This document shows, piece by piece, positions 10,983 to 20,945 of a stretch of DNA of 64,000 bases (position 1 is the first letter of the stretch; every line of letters begins with the position of its first letter). The stretch is from Sphaerolaimus hirsutus. Lineage: Eukaryota; Nematoda; Chromadorea; Monhysterida; Sphaerolaimidae. The position numbers and the translations under genes were made by a program. Location of the stretch: NCBI GenBank assembly GCA_964036195.1, contig OZ038457.1, positions 19,495,147 to 19,559,146 of the forward strand. The letters run 5' to 3'. The notes below the pieces were generated by a model that did not search any database, was not told the DNA's origin, and worked only from the letters and a program-made list of their open reading frames with translations.

Positions 10983-13900
10983 ATGACTTCCTCGTGGGAC
11001 CCGTGCATGGACGCGCCCGACGACACCGACTACGTGGACTACGACGCGCCGCCCGCATTCAACGTGTCCATGTGCAACTGCTCAGACCCGGTGCCCACTC
11101 TCGGACCATGTGAAATGGGCTGTGAAATGTCGAATGTCGTGGGAAGTGTGAAAAGTCATGTAAAATGCCCTGGAAATCGTTTGCTATTTTTCAGGGCATT
11201 TTACATGATTTTGGACGCATTGAATGACATTTTACATTTTACAGGGCATTTTACAGGGTATGGGAGTGCCCCCTGGTGCACATGAACCTGCCCGAGTGCG
11301 ACTGCCAGTATGATTATTAGTTGGTTTGGCGCTGCACACACTACACTAGTTTACTGGCAGTAAAGTAAACATTTAGCAAACACATAAATCAACTTTGAAT
11401 GGCTTTCGAGTTTACTCAAACTAGGTTGATGTTTTTCAACTACGGTTGACGGTGGGTAAAAAACATCCAGTAAACTCTAATGTGTTCTAGGCTGATTTAT
11501 GAGTTTACGAATTTTTTAAATTTCTCAAGTAAACTAGTGTAGCGCTAATTTGTGTCCATTGGCCGATGAAGGATAGCGTAAGATGAGAGTCATTGATTTT
11601 TTCCCAACTCTATATGGAAGCAACGGTTTCGTCCTTACTCAAAGACTCTTCAGTTTGGAAGCCACCCCTGGTGCAAATAAATACTCAAACTTACGTTTAC
11701 CCTTTCAAACGACTCAAAAGAACAAACGTATGAAATTCAACCCTAAACTAAACTCAAATGTTTGATACGCAGCTATAGTGGAGTGGTCCCGGCGCCGCCT
11801 CTGATCGATGTGCTGCCAAATGGATTGTTGTATGGATTGCTATTTATAATTGGTCAGTTTTCGTTGTTGCGATGGCAATGGCATGGTACCTTTAACTAGA
11901 ATACCCAAAAGAAAGCAGTCCTGAACCAGGTAGAATATCAGATAAAATGTCACACAATGGTTTCTAATCTCATGTGAAATTTTCGGTGCCTCGTAGAACT
12001 TTCTTCTTTTACCGGTAAACTTTACCGGGAATTTTACATAACATTTGACATGTTCTGGGATTCGCTCCTGTCTCTACTCCGAGGGGCACGTTGGAAATAT
12101 CGCCATAGTAATACTTGGCAAATCACCGCGGTGTATTAATGGCATCAAATCTTTTTTTAAACCATTTTAAAAAGCACCCACCCGTCGCAGGCACCGTCGG
12201 CAACGTACTTGTCATTTTCGTGGTCTGGCGTTTCCGCTCAATGCGCTCGGTGACAAACGTGTTTCTGGCGTCGCTGAGCACGGCCGATTTGTGCCTGATT
12301 TGGTTCTGCGTGCCCATACAGTACGGGAAGTTTCTGGCGTTCACCTGGTTCCGGTCCCAAATCCTGTGTGCCCTGTAAAATGTAAAATGTCATGCAAAGT
12401 GTCAAAAGTCATGTAAAATGCCCGGTAAAATGGCAAACGTACGTTTGCCATTTTACCGGGCATTTTACATGACTTTTTACACGTTGCATGACATTTGACG
12501 TTTTACAGGGCATTTTACAGGATCTGGGACTGCCGCCAGGAGAATGGGCATGTTCGTGTGCTACGCGGTGCACTACGTGCAACAGTTCACCATCGCGTGC
12601 AGCGTGCTCACGCTGACTGTGATTAGCATTGAGAGGTTGGCGGTTTTGCATTGGCCCTACGCGCAGTCGTTCGCGCGGCGTTAAATTGATGCCATGGCAG
12701 TCCCAAGCCCTGTCAAGTGTAAAGTCAAGTGTCAATTGTCATGTAAAATTTCATACAAATTTGTCAATTGTCATGCTGAGTGTCAACATTACAGTAACAG
12801 GTAAAATCTTTTCTTTTTTTGTTTTTATTGACATTTTACATGACATTTGACACCTGACTTTACGCTGACCAGGGCTTGTGACTGGCCCCAGTTGTCAATG
12901 GATTTTTTCGTTGAAAGTGTTTCATAGAATAAACCTTCAATGATTTTTAATTTGAATGTACCTGATTAAATTTTTATTGACACACTTTCAATTTAAAATT
13001 CGATTGACAGTTTATGGCGCGTCAATAAGTGCATACCTATATGCATTTACCGTATTTCTTCTAATAGAATGGCATACCTCCAATAGAACGGCAGGTAGAA
13101 ATTACATTTTAGGAGTGCCAAAACACAAAAATATTCGACAAATTGGTGGCAAGAACATCCAGTGTGTTCTGAACTATGATGCAGGGGTTGTTTTCACATT
13201 TGGATTGATGCTCTGATTTAGTGATGTAAAAAGCGCCAGACTTTTGGCGCCAAGCGCCAAAAGCGCCATGGCGCTTTTGGCATGTGAGCGCCAAGCGCCA
13301 ATGGCGCCACAGCGAAATAGCGCCAAGCGCCAAAAGCGCCATGGCGCTTTTCTAGAACACGGCGCCAAGCGCCAATGGCGCCAGAGGATGTTGGCGCCAA
13401 GCGCCAATAGCGCCAGCGCCAAAAATTTTTGCTGCCTAAAAGGCAGCCATGCTAATGCAGGTATTGGATAGGTCCTGTCGGTTAGGTTTTGTAGTAGGTT
13501 AAGTAGGTTATGTAGGCTAAGGGTGCTGAGCTGAGCACTGATGAGACCCTGGCACCCGCCCCAAAATCATCCCCTGTCTGTTCGAAAGGGTCGAAACAGG
13601 GTTTTCTGTCTGGAGGTGCTTGGGAGTGCACCATGTGATTCTTCCAGACATCTTTTGGATATCTATTTACTTTGGGTCCTCTACAGTTTGAAGCATTCAG
13701 ACATTTTACCATTGTATGTTTCTTTTTATTCAACAACAACAAAACTTAATTTTCAACACAATGCAATACTATGCATTTGATCGCCACTCGTCGGCTCATG
13801 AGCAAGATTTGAATTGGGATGGGAACCATTAGGCCCATTATTTGGGGAATGTTTTTGAATATCCTTGCAAAATAAGCAAGTGTAGGGTTTGTTCTTCCTG

Positions 13901-16900
13901 GAATACATGTGCAGTAACACATTTACTTGTGAAAATTTTGCACACAAGGTCTTTTAACATAAAATAATGATATATTTTTTTAACTCCTTGGCGCTTTTTT
14001 TGGCGCTTTTTAAAATGCCAGCGCCAAGCGCCAATGGCGCCACGGCATCATAGCGCCAAGCGCCAAAAGCGCCATGACGCTTTTCCGTAGCACAGCGCCA
14101 AACGCCAATGGCGCCACAGCAAAAAGGCGCCAAGCGCCAAAAGCGCCATGGCGCTTTTTGCTTTGGCGCTAGCGCCAGGCGCCAGCGCCATGGCGCTTTT
14201 ACATCACTACTCTGATTCTGATATTAAAACGTCGCTCATGTTTCACTAAAATACTATGCTCAAATTGAAATCGTGTGAACAAGTCTGACGAAAGAAATAG
14301 AAAGGCAACCTCCAATAGAACGGCACCTCCAATACAACGGCAGGTAAAAACAGTTTACGAAAAAAATAGAACGGCGCCGCTCTATTAGAAGAAATACGGT
14401 ACTCGTTTTGTTCATGTATTTGAGAATATTGTATTGTAACGCCGTACAGACATCTAGCCATCGCGTACCCGATGAAGACAATGTGGCTGAGCAGCATCGG
14501 CAGAGCCAAGAAAATCATTGCATTGATCTGGCTGTCGGCGGCCATTTTGGCCATACCGGCTGGCATGAGAATTGTAAAATCGCCGCTTTATTGGCCCCGC
14601 ACAAACTAGTTTCTTGCCGAAATATCTAAAACATTGCCGAATATCTAAAACATTGTCGAACACATACCGTATTTCCTCGAAATACCCCACTCAAAATGGC
14701 CACTATGAACTTATAAACCCAACTCGAAATACCCCCTCCACCAATTTAGTGTATAGAGAACGTAAATGACAAAAGCTACGGTTTGTCATCCGGGCAATGC
14801 AGAACACACGTTAAAAACAATGACTGTGTTATGTGAGAACAGTGTTTATACCGTCTAAATACCTTTACAAGTCTATAGAGTTTTATAAATGGCGATGTTT
14901 GTGGCATTTTTCGACGTCTGCGTACGTTTCAAACGACAATTTAGTACTGGGATTAAAAAAAAACTTCTGGCCAAATAGTAAACCCCCTCGAAACACCCCC
15001 TCGTTTAACCCCCCCTCAAAATTCTCACTCTGAAAAAATAAACCCCCTTCGAGATAAATAAAAAATAAATAAAAAATTTCGAGGAAATACGGTAAACACG
15101 CACCTACATCAGCTTGGAACGCAGTTTAGTTTACCGGATTGAGTTGTCCGTCAACTGCTGTTGATGAACATTGAAAATGATTCATCACAACGCTAAATTC
15201 AAATGCGTTCGAAACTGATCAATACTCATAAATATAAACAGTTTTCCAATTTTTTAAATTTCGGTAGAAAACTAGTGTGTGTAGGCACATAAACATTCCC
15301 AACATTATTCCCAACCCGCAATAACTTTTACCCTCCCCCCAGAATTACTACGAGGGGGTAACAGCCAGAAATCTGACCTACGCACACTGCATGCGTTCAT
15401 TCCCGCACAAATGGTTGAACGTGGTGCCGCAACTGGAGCTCATACACTGTCTGTATCAATTTATCGTGTTTCTGTTCGTGCCGCTGCTCACAATGAGTTA
15501 TTGCTATGGCAGAGTGATTAGGATCGTGCACAGGAGTTCTAAGGACAGCGAGATTGCTAGATCGAAGTTTGTTTCTACTGATGTTTGTGAAAAAATACAT
15601 GAGTACTTGGTATACTCGGGTGACTTTACACAGGAGCAAACGCTCCAGGGGTATTGGGCATAACGTCATTACCATAGTAAATTTTGGCCATGTGCCAAAA
15701 AGTAGAATATTTGGATACAGTTTGTAGCCAAGGGCTTAATGCTCTCTAATCAAACCATTGATGTTCAATTCAACTGAGGGCATTTATCTCTTATCCAACT
15801 GTTTTGCATGTGAATTTTATGCATAAGAATGAAGTAATTTTATTAAGATAGCTTTTAATAATTTCTGGTGAAACCAACGGTATTTTGGCTTCTGGAAATA
15901 CAATGTATAGTACGGCTGGTATGCAGGGTTTTCTTTATTTTTATTTTTTGTGCAAAAGGTCAGTTCATAAGTTTTTAGTTGGCGGTCTGCCAGCTGAATA
16001 CAGAAATCAGTGCGAGTGCAGAGTATCAAGTCCACCGAATATATTGTATTTCTTCGAATAAGGATGCACCCTCTAGATTTTTTCAGTTTCATTTAGACCA
16101 AATCCCTTTTATTGATAGATTTCTTCTTGTTACTTGCACATTTTTGGCACATATGTTCCATTTCACCTTGCATGAATAATAACCTGTTTTTGCTGCTTGA
16201 ACCAATCATGCAGCTACAAGTAGACAACTCCTAAGTAAGCGGTTAAGTGGCAAGTCAAGTGTCAAGTAAATTTATGAACAGAAGTACTTGTCGCTTAACT
16301 TACCGTTTATGACTTTACTCAGCACTTCTAACTTTTTCTTTCTGATTCCATGCTAATAAGCATCAGATATTTATGTCAATAAAAAATCCGCAGACGTTCC
16401 CGAAACGACTACACCTCTAATCCACTTTTGACAGTTGATCAGTCTTCTGTGGGTGATCAGCACAGTCAGCACAGTTTTTTGGATGCCAGGAAAAATAGAC
16501 AATCTGTTAGAGGCCATGGGGGCCATAAGGATTCTAGTAAGAAGCAGGTTTGTAAACACCTTCCCGGTCACGTCAGGCAGCCATTTTTTGATGTTACTTC
16601 TTATATCCTATCCCCAGTTCTAGAGCGCCCCAGAGGCTGAAACTTGGGGGAGATATTGGCGCAACCCCCCTCTACTTCGCATGAATTGGGGGGGTCGCGG
16701 CGACCCCTTTCAGGGTGGGTCGCGCTAAGTGCAAAATTTTTTGCGGCTTTTTTGGTGTCCCACAGCAGGTCCGGCACCCGCTGATTTCTGAGCTGTGGGA
16801 GGGGTATAAATCTAAAATTTTGGGAATGTGTTACCAACACCACTCCCCTACTATACACTATTCAATTATGTGAGATTTATGTGAAAAATTTCTCAAAAAT

Positions 16901-19900
16901 TCGCTCATTCTCTAAAAAAACACCACTCCCCAATAGATGGGTGACAAAAAATTCACTTTTTGGAACTTTTTTATTAGACACTTGAAGAGCTGGTTTACGA
17001 TACTTTAAAGGGAAAGGTTTGATGTTTAAAGTTATGTAAAGAACCATACCTCTAAAATGCCTGCATTGCAAAATTTACTTAGGGCGAATTTTATGACATC
17101 ATAATGACATCATTGCAGGAACAAAAATTTACAAAATTTTCACTTTGAAATTCCCCCCAAGTAAATTTTGCAATGCAGGCATTTTAGAGGGATGGTTTTT
17201 TACATAACTTTAAACATCAAACCATTCACATTAAAGTATTGTAAACCAGGTCTTCAAGTGTCTAATAAAAAAGTTCCGAAAAGTGAATTTTTTGTCATCC
17301 ATCTATTGGGGAGTGGCGTTTTTTTAGAGAATAAGCAAATTTTTGAGAAATTTTTCACATTATCGAATAGTGTATAGTAGGGGAGTGGTGTTGGTAACAC
17401 ATCCCCAAAATTTTAGATTTATACCCCTCCCATAGCTCAGAAATCAGCGGGTGCCGGACCTGCTGTGGGACACGAAAAAAGCCACAAAAAAATTTGCACT
17501 TAGCGCGACCCACCCTGAGAGGATTCGCCGCGACCCCCCCAATTCATGCGAAGTAGAGGGGGGTTGTGCCAATATCTCCCCCAAGTTTCAGCCTCTGGGG
17601 CACTCTAGAACTGGGGATAGGATATAAGAAGTAACATCAAAAAATGGCTGCCGGACGTGACCGGGAAGGTGTTTATTTATTTATCGTGTGCTACTGGCTT
17701 TGAGGGACTTTTTTTGAGTCTGAATACCCTAAAAAAATTGGCACCAAATTCACCTACATATATAATGTGATGAGAAAAATATCTGTTCTGTATTCAGATG
17801 GGATACGGTACATGTCATCGTAAAGTGGTTTGCCAGTGCCACTCAGCCACATAAACTCCATTTACCCCCCCCCCAAAGATAATCCAAATGCTCGTTCTAA
17901 TAGTGATCTGTTTCACTATCTGCTGGTCGCCGACGGTCATGGACGACATGCTGGTCGGCTTCCGCTACCTGTGCGGCACGTCCAACACGAACCAGCTCAA
18001 ATACGCCAGGTGCCCGTCCCGGACCCTGTTAAATGCCCTGTCAAATGTCAAATGTCAAGCAAAGTGCCAAAAGTCATGGAAAATGCCCGGTAAAGTGGCA
18101 AACGTACATTTGCCATTTTACCGGGCATTTAACATGACTTTTGACACTTTGCATGACATTTGACATTTTACAGGGCACTTTACAGGGTCTGGGACTGCCC
18201 CCAGGATGACGTTCGCCGCGCTCGCCTACGCGCAGAGTTGCATCAATCCGCTCATTTACGCTTTTATGGCGAAGAATTTTCGGAGGTGAGAGCCGTTTTT
18301 GCCGTTCTTGCGATTCTTTGACGATACCGTATTTCCTCGAATTATCCCTCCTTGAATTGACCCCCTTATGAGCGATTTTTTAAGATTTTTTAAAAATATT
18401 AGAAAAAAAATCGGATTCATATTTATTTATAAATATTTTTAGATACATTTGATTTTATATTTGTGTGATTTTCTGCGGTTATATCTTGACCCCCCCCCCC
18501 ACCCCCAGTTCGTTCGCGGCCACGTGGCGCGCGTGGTTCGGTCGTTCCGACGCGCTTGCCGGCGGCCCCGGCGACGCGACGCACGGCACCACGTTGGAGC
18601 GGCCGGGCAGCGCGCAACACGCCCGACTGCGCGGCTGCAAGAGCCACTCCACCCAGGTGCCACTCGCGGACGCTGTGAAATGACCTGTCAAATGTCAAGT
18701 GTCATGCAAAGTGTCAAGAGACGTGTGAAATGGCCTGGAAAATGGCAAACTTACCCTGTAAAATGGCAAACTTACCCTGTAAAATGGCAAAAGTACGTTA
18801 GCCATTTTCTAGGGCGTTTTAGGTAAAATAGGTACATTATTTAATTGAATTTAAAATTTGAAGTTAAGAAAAGCAATAATCCACAAATGGCTTGAAAAAA
18901 TTACTTGGTGCACTCCTTCAGCACCTCCAACTCCAAGCCAGTGGCCACACTTTGCATGACATTTTACATGACGTTTTACAGTGTCCGGGACTGCCCCCAG
19001 AGAGCGCCCTACAGACGCGCCACCACAGTCAACTATAATAATGGGGATCATGGCGCCAGGATTATGGACACCAGGAGACAAGTGTCTACTTGCGTTGAGG
19101 GATATGTGCTCAGTCCCAGCGACAGGAGCTTGGACAGCCAGGGCGGCACGGCGAGGGCGATTCAGAGAAGGGGTTTGTTGGCGACTGGGCGTTAGCGAGT
19201 TGACTGTGTCTGAATTGGGTGGTGTTTGTTGATGGGTGGATTCAAGTGCGTGTCGATAGCCCTTTTAGGGTCTGGTGCGGTCATGTTGCCTTTTTAATAA
19301 TTAAAGTGGTAGGAAAAATATTATGACATCGGAGATTAAAAGCTGTCGCCGTTTTGCGTCACGGCGCTGTTCTGTTCTATAACACATCGATCCAACATGA
19401 ATTAAAATGCCTTGTCAAGTGTAAAAATGCAAAGTGTTAATCAAAATTTTAAAAAGCAAAAACTTATTACCGAACTTTTGAAATTTTGCATTACATTTGA
19501 CAAATTAGTATGAAATTTCGCATATTTGTCACTTTACATGACACTTCACAGGGCGCGGGATCCCCCCCCCCCGCATCCCACCCGTAAACTTCCAACCCCC
19601 CCCCCCGCAGCCGACTTCGCCGCGTCGCGCGCCGGCCCCTACCATCAAACTTGTTTGAGCCGCGCCGCGCGCACCAACGACAACAGCCGGTCGAACGTGT
19701 CCCGCCCGGCCTCCGACGACAAGGTGGCCAGTCCCAGACCCTGTAAAATGCCCTGGAAGAATGGAAAATGTCACGCAAAGTGTCAAAAGTCACGTAAAAT
19801 GGCCGGTAAAATGGCAAACGTACGTTTGCCATTTTACGTGACTTTTGACAGTTTGCGTGACATTTTCCATCTTCCGGGGCATTTTACAGGGTCCGTGACT

Positions 19901-20124
19901 GCCCCAAGGCGGCGGCGGCGGCGCGCATTCGCTCCGGCAGCTTGCCCGGCTCCGTGCGCAACTTCTTGGGCGACAGCGGCGGCGGAAAAAGTGCCAGCGC
20001 TGAAAGCGACGCGGACAGCTCGGAGCGGCACAAGGACACCCAGTGCAGGAAGATTAATGATAATGAGAGGATATTGTTGAACGTTTTGGGTAGTAGCAGG
20101 ATGCAGTCGTCTACTAATGTGTGA
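10983..20124 (+). CDS. class A (rhodopsin-family) peptide-type GPCR, 13 exons
   Basis: Plasma-membrane receptor with seven helices, most like neuropeptide or peptide-hormone receptors; the ligand cannot be assigned. Exons deduced from frame and splice sites: 10983-11090, 11267-11307, 11773-11852, 12191-12353, 12540-12635, 14450-14573, 15343-15570, 17879-18009, 18205-18285, 18509-18656, 19001-19172, 19611-19723, 19909-20124. All phases agree and give 566 codons plus stop. The N-terminus has acidic/Tyr residues and sequons NVS and NCS. TM1 (about residues 64-88) has GTVGN; TM2 has STADL; TM3 ends IERH in place of DRY; TM6 has CWSP; TM7 has NPLIY (about 338-342). A tail of about 220 residues is Ser/Arg-rich. 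The exon 7 donor could instead be at 15583, the exon 3 acceptor at 11779, and exon 11 could read to a stop at 19195. Five introns are intact introners (listed separately). I chose ATG 10983 because it opens the acidic ectodomain exon; an upstream non-coding exon is possible. Confidence 0.9.
11091..11275 (+). mobile_element. introner 1 (intron 1 of the 13-exon GPCR)
   Basis: The inverted-repeat element begins GTGCCCACTCTCGGACCATG directly after the Pro codon ending exon 1, and ends ...TATGGGAGTGCCCCCTG. The tip is CTG rather than CAG, but a G where other copies have C creates an AG at 11265-11266. Using that acceptor keeps the frame and adds three residues. The element arms pair (TTTCAGGGCATTTTACATGA against GTCATGTAAAATGCCCTG). 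Confidence 0.85.
11336..11547. mobile_element. CACTAGTTTAC-end MITE in intron 2
   Basis: Left CTACACTAGTTTAC pairs with right GTAAACTAGTGTAG; inside, CATAAATCAACTTTGAATG-like and TGATTTATGAGTTTACG segments pair. It belongs to the same family as 2118-2283. Confidence 0.6.
11925..12075 (+). repeat. diverged introner remnant in intron 3
   Basis: The motifs ATAAAATGTCACAC, TTTACCGGGAATTTTACAT and ACATTTGACATGTTCTGGGA follow the order seen in intact introners, but the tips are degraded. The intron now uses other splice sites (11853 donor, 12190 acceptor). I interpret it as an aged copy. Confidence 0.45.
12354..12539 (+). mobile_element. introner 2, between TM2 and TM3
   Basis: 186 bp. Donor tip GTCCCAAATCCTG, acceptor tip TCTGGGACTGCCGCCAG. 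Removing exactly this segment joins TTCCG to GAGAATG, giving the extracellular-loop-to-TM3 transition in frame. The centre is an almost perfect hairpin (GGTAAAATGGCAAACGTACG against CGTACGTTTGCCATTTTACC). Confidence 0.95.
12692..12890 (+). repeat. diverged introner inside intron 5
   Basis: It begins CCATGGCAGTCCCAAGCCCTG and ends AGGGCTTGTGACTGGCCCCA, with TGTCAATTGTCATG-type internal motifs. It no longer supplies splice sites: the intron uses GT at 12636 and AG at 14448-14449. It is either an older copy or an insertion into an existing intron. Confidence 0.7.
13219..14209. mobile_element. hAT-like non-autonomous element with GGCGC palindrome arrays
   Basis: Terminal repeats TAGTGATGTAAAA and TTTTACATCACTA are flanked by an 8-bp direct duplication CTCTGATT (13211-13218 and 14210-14217), the duplication length used by hAT transposases. 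Each arm is an array of short GC-palindromic units such as GGCGCCAAGCGCCAAAAGCG; the middle (about 13430-13990) is unrelated DNA without a convincing ORF. It sits in intron 5 of the GPCR gene. Confidence 0.9.
14284..14402. mobile_element. TACCGTATTTCTTCTAATA MITE
   Basis: The right end TATTAGAAGAAATACGGTA is intact; the left part carries CCTCCAATAGAACGGCA. It has the same layout as 10278-10395. Confidence 0.5.
14664..15094. mobile_element. CGTATTTCCTCGAAATACC foldback element in intron 6
   Basis: The left end TACCGTATTTCCTCGAAATA pairs with the right end TTTCGAGGAAATACGGTA. The internal core GACGTCTGCGTACGTTTC is shared with the copies at 20170-20549 and 61346-61798. Confidence 0.7.
15607..16050. 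repeat. TATACTCGG-end repeat in intron 7
   Basis: It starts GGTATACTCGGGTGACTTTA just after the coding part of exon 7 and ends near CAGAGTATCAAGTCCACCGA. It resembles 757-1000 and 60525-60775. It has no coding content of its own. Confidence 0.4.
16553..17675. mobile_element. 1.1 kb foldback element with arms of about 500 bp
   Basis: Ends TAAACACCTTCCCGGTCACG and CGTGACCGGGAAGGTGTTTA. The arms match over roughly 500 bp, including CATGAATTGGGGGGGTCGCG on one side and its complement on the other. A 64-codon open frame beginning MQCRHFRGM is present, mirrored, in both arms, so it is a by-product of the palindrome. It lies in intron 7 of the GPCR gene. Confidence 0.85.
18010..18204 (+). mobile_element. 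introner 3, between TM6 and TM7
   Basis: 195 bp. Donor tip GTGCCCGTCCCGGACCCTG, acceptor tip GGGTCTGGGACTGCCCCCAG. Exact removal joins GCCAG to GATGACG and restores the TM6-loop-TM7 frame up to NPLIY. This is one of the cleanest cases of an element acting as a whole intron. Confidence 0.96.
18657..19000 (+). mobile_element. introner 4 in the receptor tail, 344 bp
   Basis: Donor tip GTGCCACTCGCGGACGCTG follows a CAG codon; acceptor tip GTCCGGGACTGCCCCCAG precedes AGAGCG. Splicing is phase 0 and in frame. The copy is longer than the others: the short segment around AATGGCAAACTTACCCTGTA is tandemly repeated and about 100 bp of other sequence interrupts the right arm. Confidence 0.93.
19403..19562 (+). 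repeat. diverged introner remnant in intron 11
   Basis: The motifs AAAATGCCTTGTCAAGTG, TTACATTTGACAAATT and CTTTACATGACACTTCACAG keep the introner order, but the acceptor is now the poly-C/CGCAG site at 19610 beyond the element. It is interpreted as an older copy whose right tip was lost. Confidence 0.5.
19724..19908 (+). mobile_element. introner 5, last intron of the 13-exon GPCR
   Basis: 185 bp. Donor tip GTGGCCAGTCCCAGACCCTG follows GACGACAAG; acceptor tip GGTCCGTGACTGCCCCAAG precedes a GCG run. Splicing is phase 0 and in frame. The centre carries the hairpin GGCAAACGTACGTTTGCC. Confidence 0.94.
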
Positions 20125-20169
20125 CTTTTTGCGGGCTGGAGTTGAGAAGATTTGTCTGCTTGTGGTGAA

Positions 20170-20549
20170 TTACCGTATTTCGTTGAATAACCCCAGGTCT
20201 GAGTGAGCTTGTGAAGAAATAGACCCCGCCCTCGAAATACCCTCACCCAAAATGAGTGTAATGAGAATGTAATTGCCAAAACCCGCAGTTTGTGAACCGT
20301 TTAGGCGACGCAGAACACAGGTTAAAACAATGACTGAGTTACGTAAGGACAGGGCTTATACCATTTATATACTTGCACAAGTCTATAGACACTTATACAT
20401 CTCGGTTATTGTTGCATTTTTCTACGTCTGCGTACGTTACAAACAACGAATAAGTACTATTAGAATAAGAATAACTATACCACATCCCCTCAAAATTTGC
20501 ACTATGAAAAAATAAACCCCCTATGGGGTATTTCGAGGAAATACCGTAT
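20170..20549. mobile_element. CGTATTTCCTCGAAATACC foldback element
   Basis: Left TTACCGTATTTCGTTGAATA, right GTATTTCGAGGAAATACCGT, with the shared core TCTACGTCTGCGTACGTTAC in between. Confidence 0.6.
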
Positions 20550-20747
20550 ACCTTATATAAGCCGATGGCCCGACACATGATGGGCTGAAGAAATAGGTAC
20601 GCAAACAAGTGTTATCGAAACAACCATAACATTGTTTAGCTGAACACGTCACACGCTTCACGCCCACTCGTGATGAGCAGCGAAATCGGATAAAATGCAT
20701 TGTGTTGTCAGATTTGCGACATGATTCTCTGAATGCCAGCATTGACG

Positions 20748-20945
20748 CTGCACACATCAGTTTACTGTCAGATCATGGTAAATTCATAAATCGGCTTTGA
20801 ACGCATTTGAGTTTACAAGAATGAGGTGTCTGTCAACTGCAGTTGTTTGGGATTGAGAATAACTCATTCCAGTAAACTCAAATGCTTCCAAACCCGATTT
20901 ATGAGTTGACCAAAATCTGGTAGCAAACTAGTGTGCGCACACGCA
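20748..20945. mobile_element. CACTAGTTT-end MITE
   Basis: Left GCTGCACACATCAGTTTAC pairs with right CAAACTAGTGTGCGCA; the inner ATAAATCGGCTTTGAACG pairs with CCAAACCCGATTTATG. Same family as 2118-2283. Confidence 0.6.

Noticed and set aside
13174..13471. Ala/Trp/Arg-rich repetitive frames such as ALLALGA and WRFWRLA
   Set aside because: They are translations of the GGCGC palindrome array in all frames; the same pattern appears at 28520-28868 and 60169-60367.
16877..17377. Pair of similar 64-69 codon frames beginning MQCRHFRGM
   Set aside because: They are mirror images in the two arms of one foldback element, so the similarity comes from the palindrome and not from a duplicated gene.
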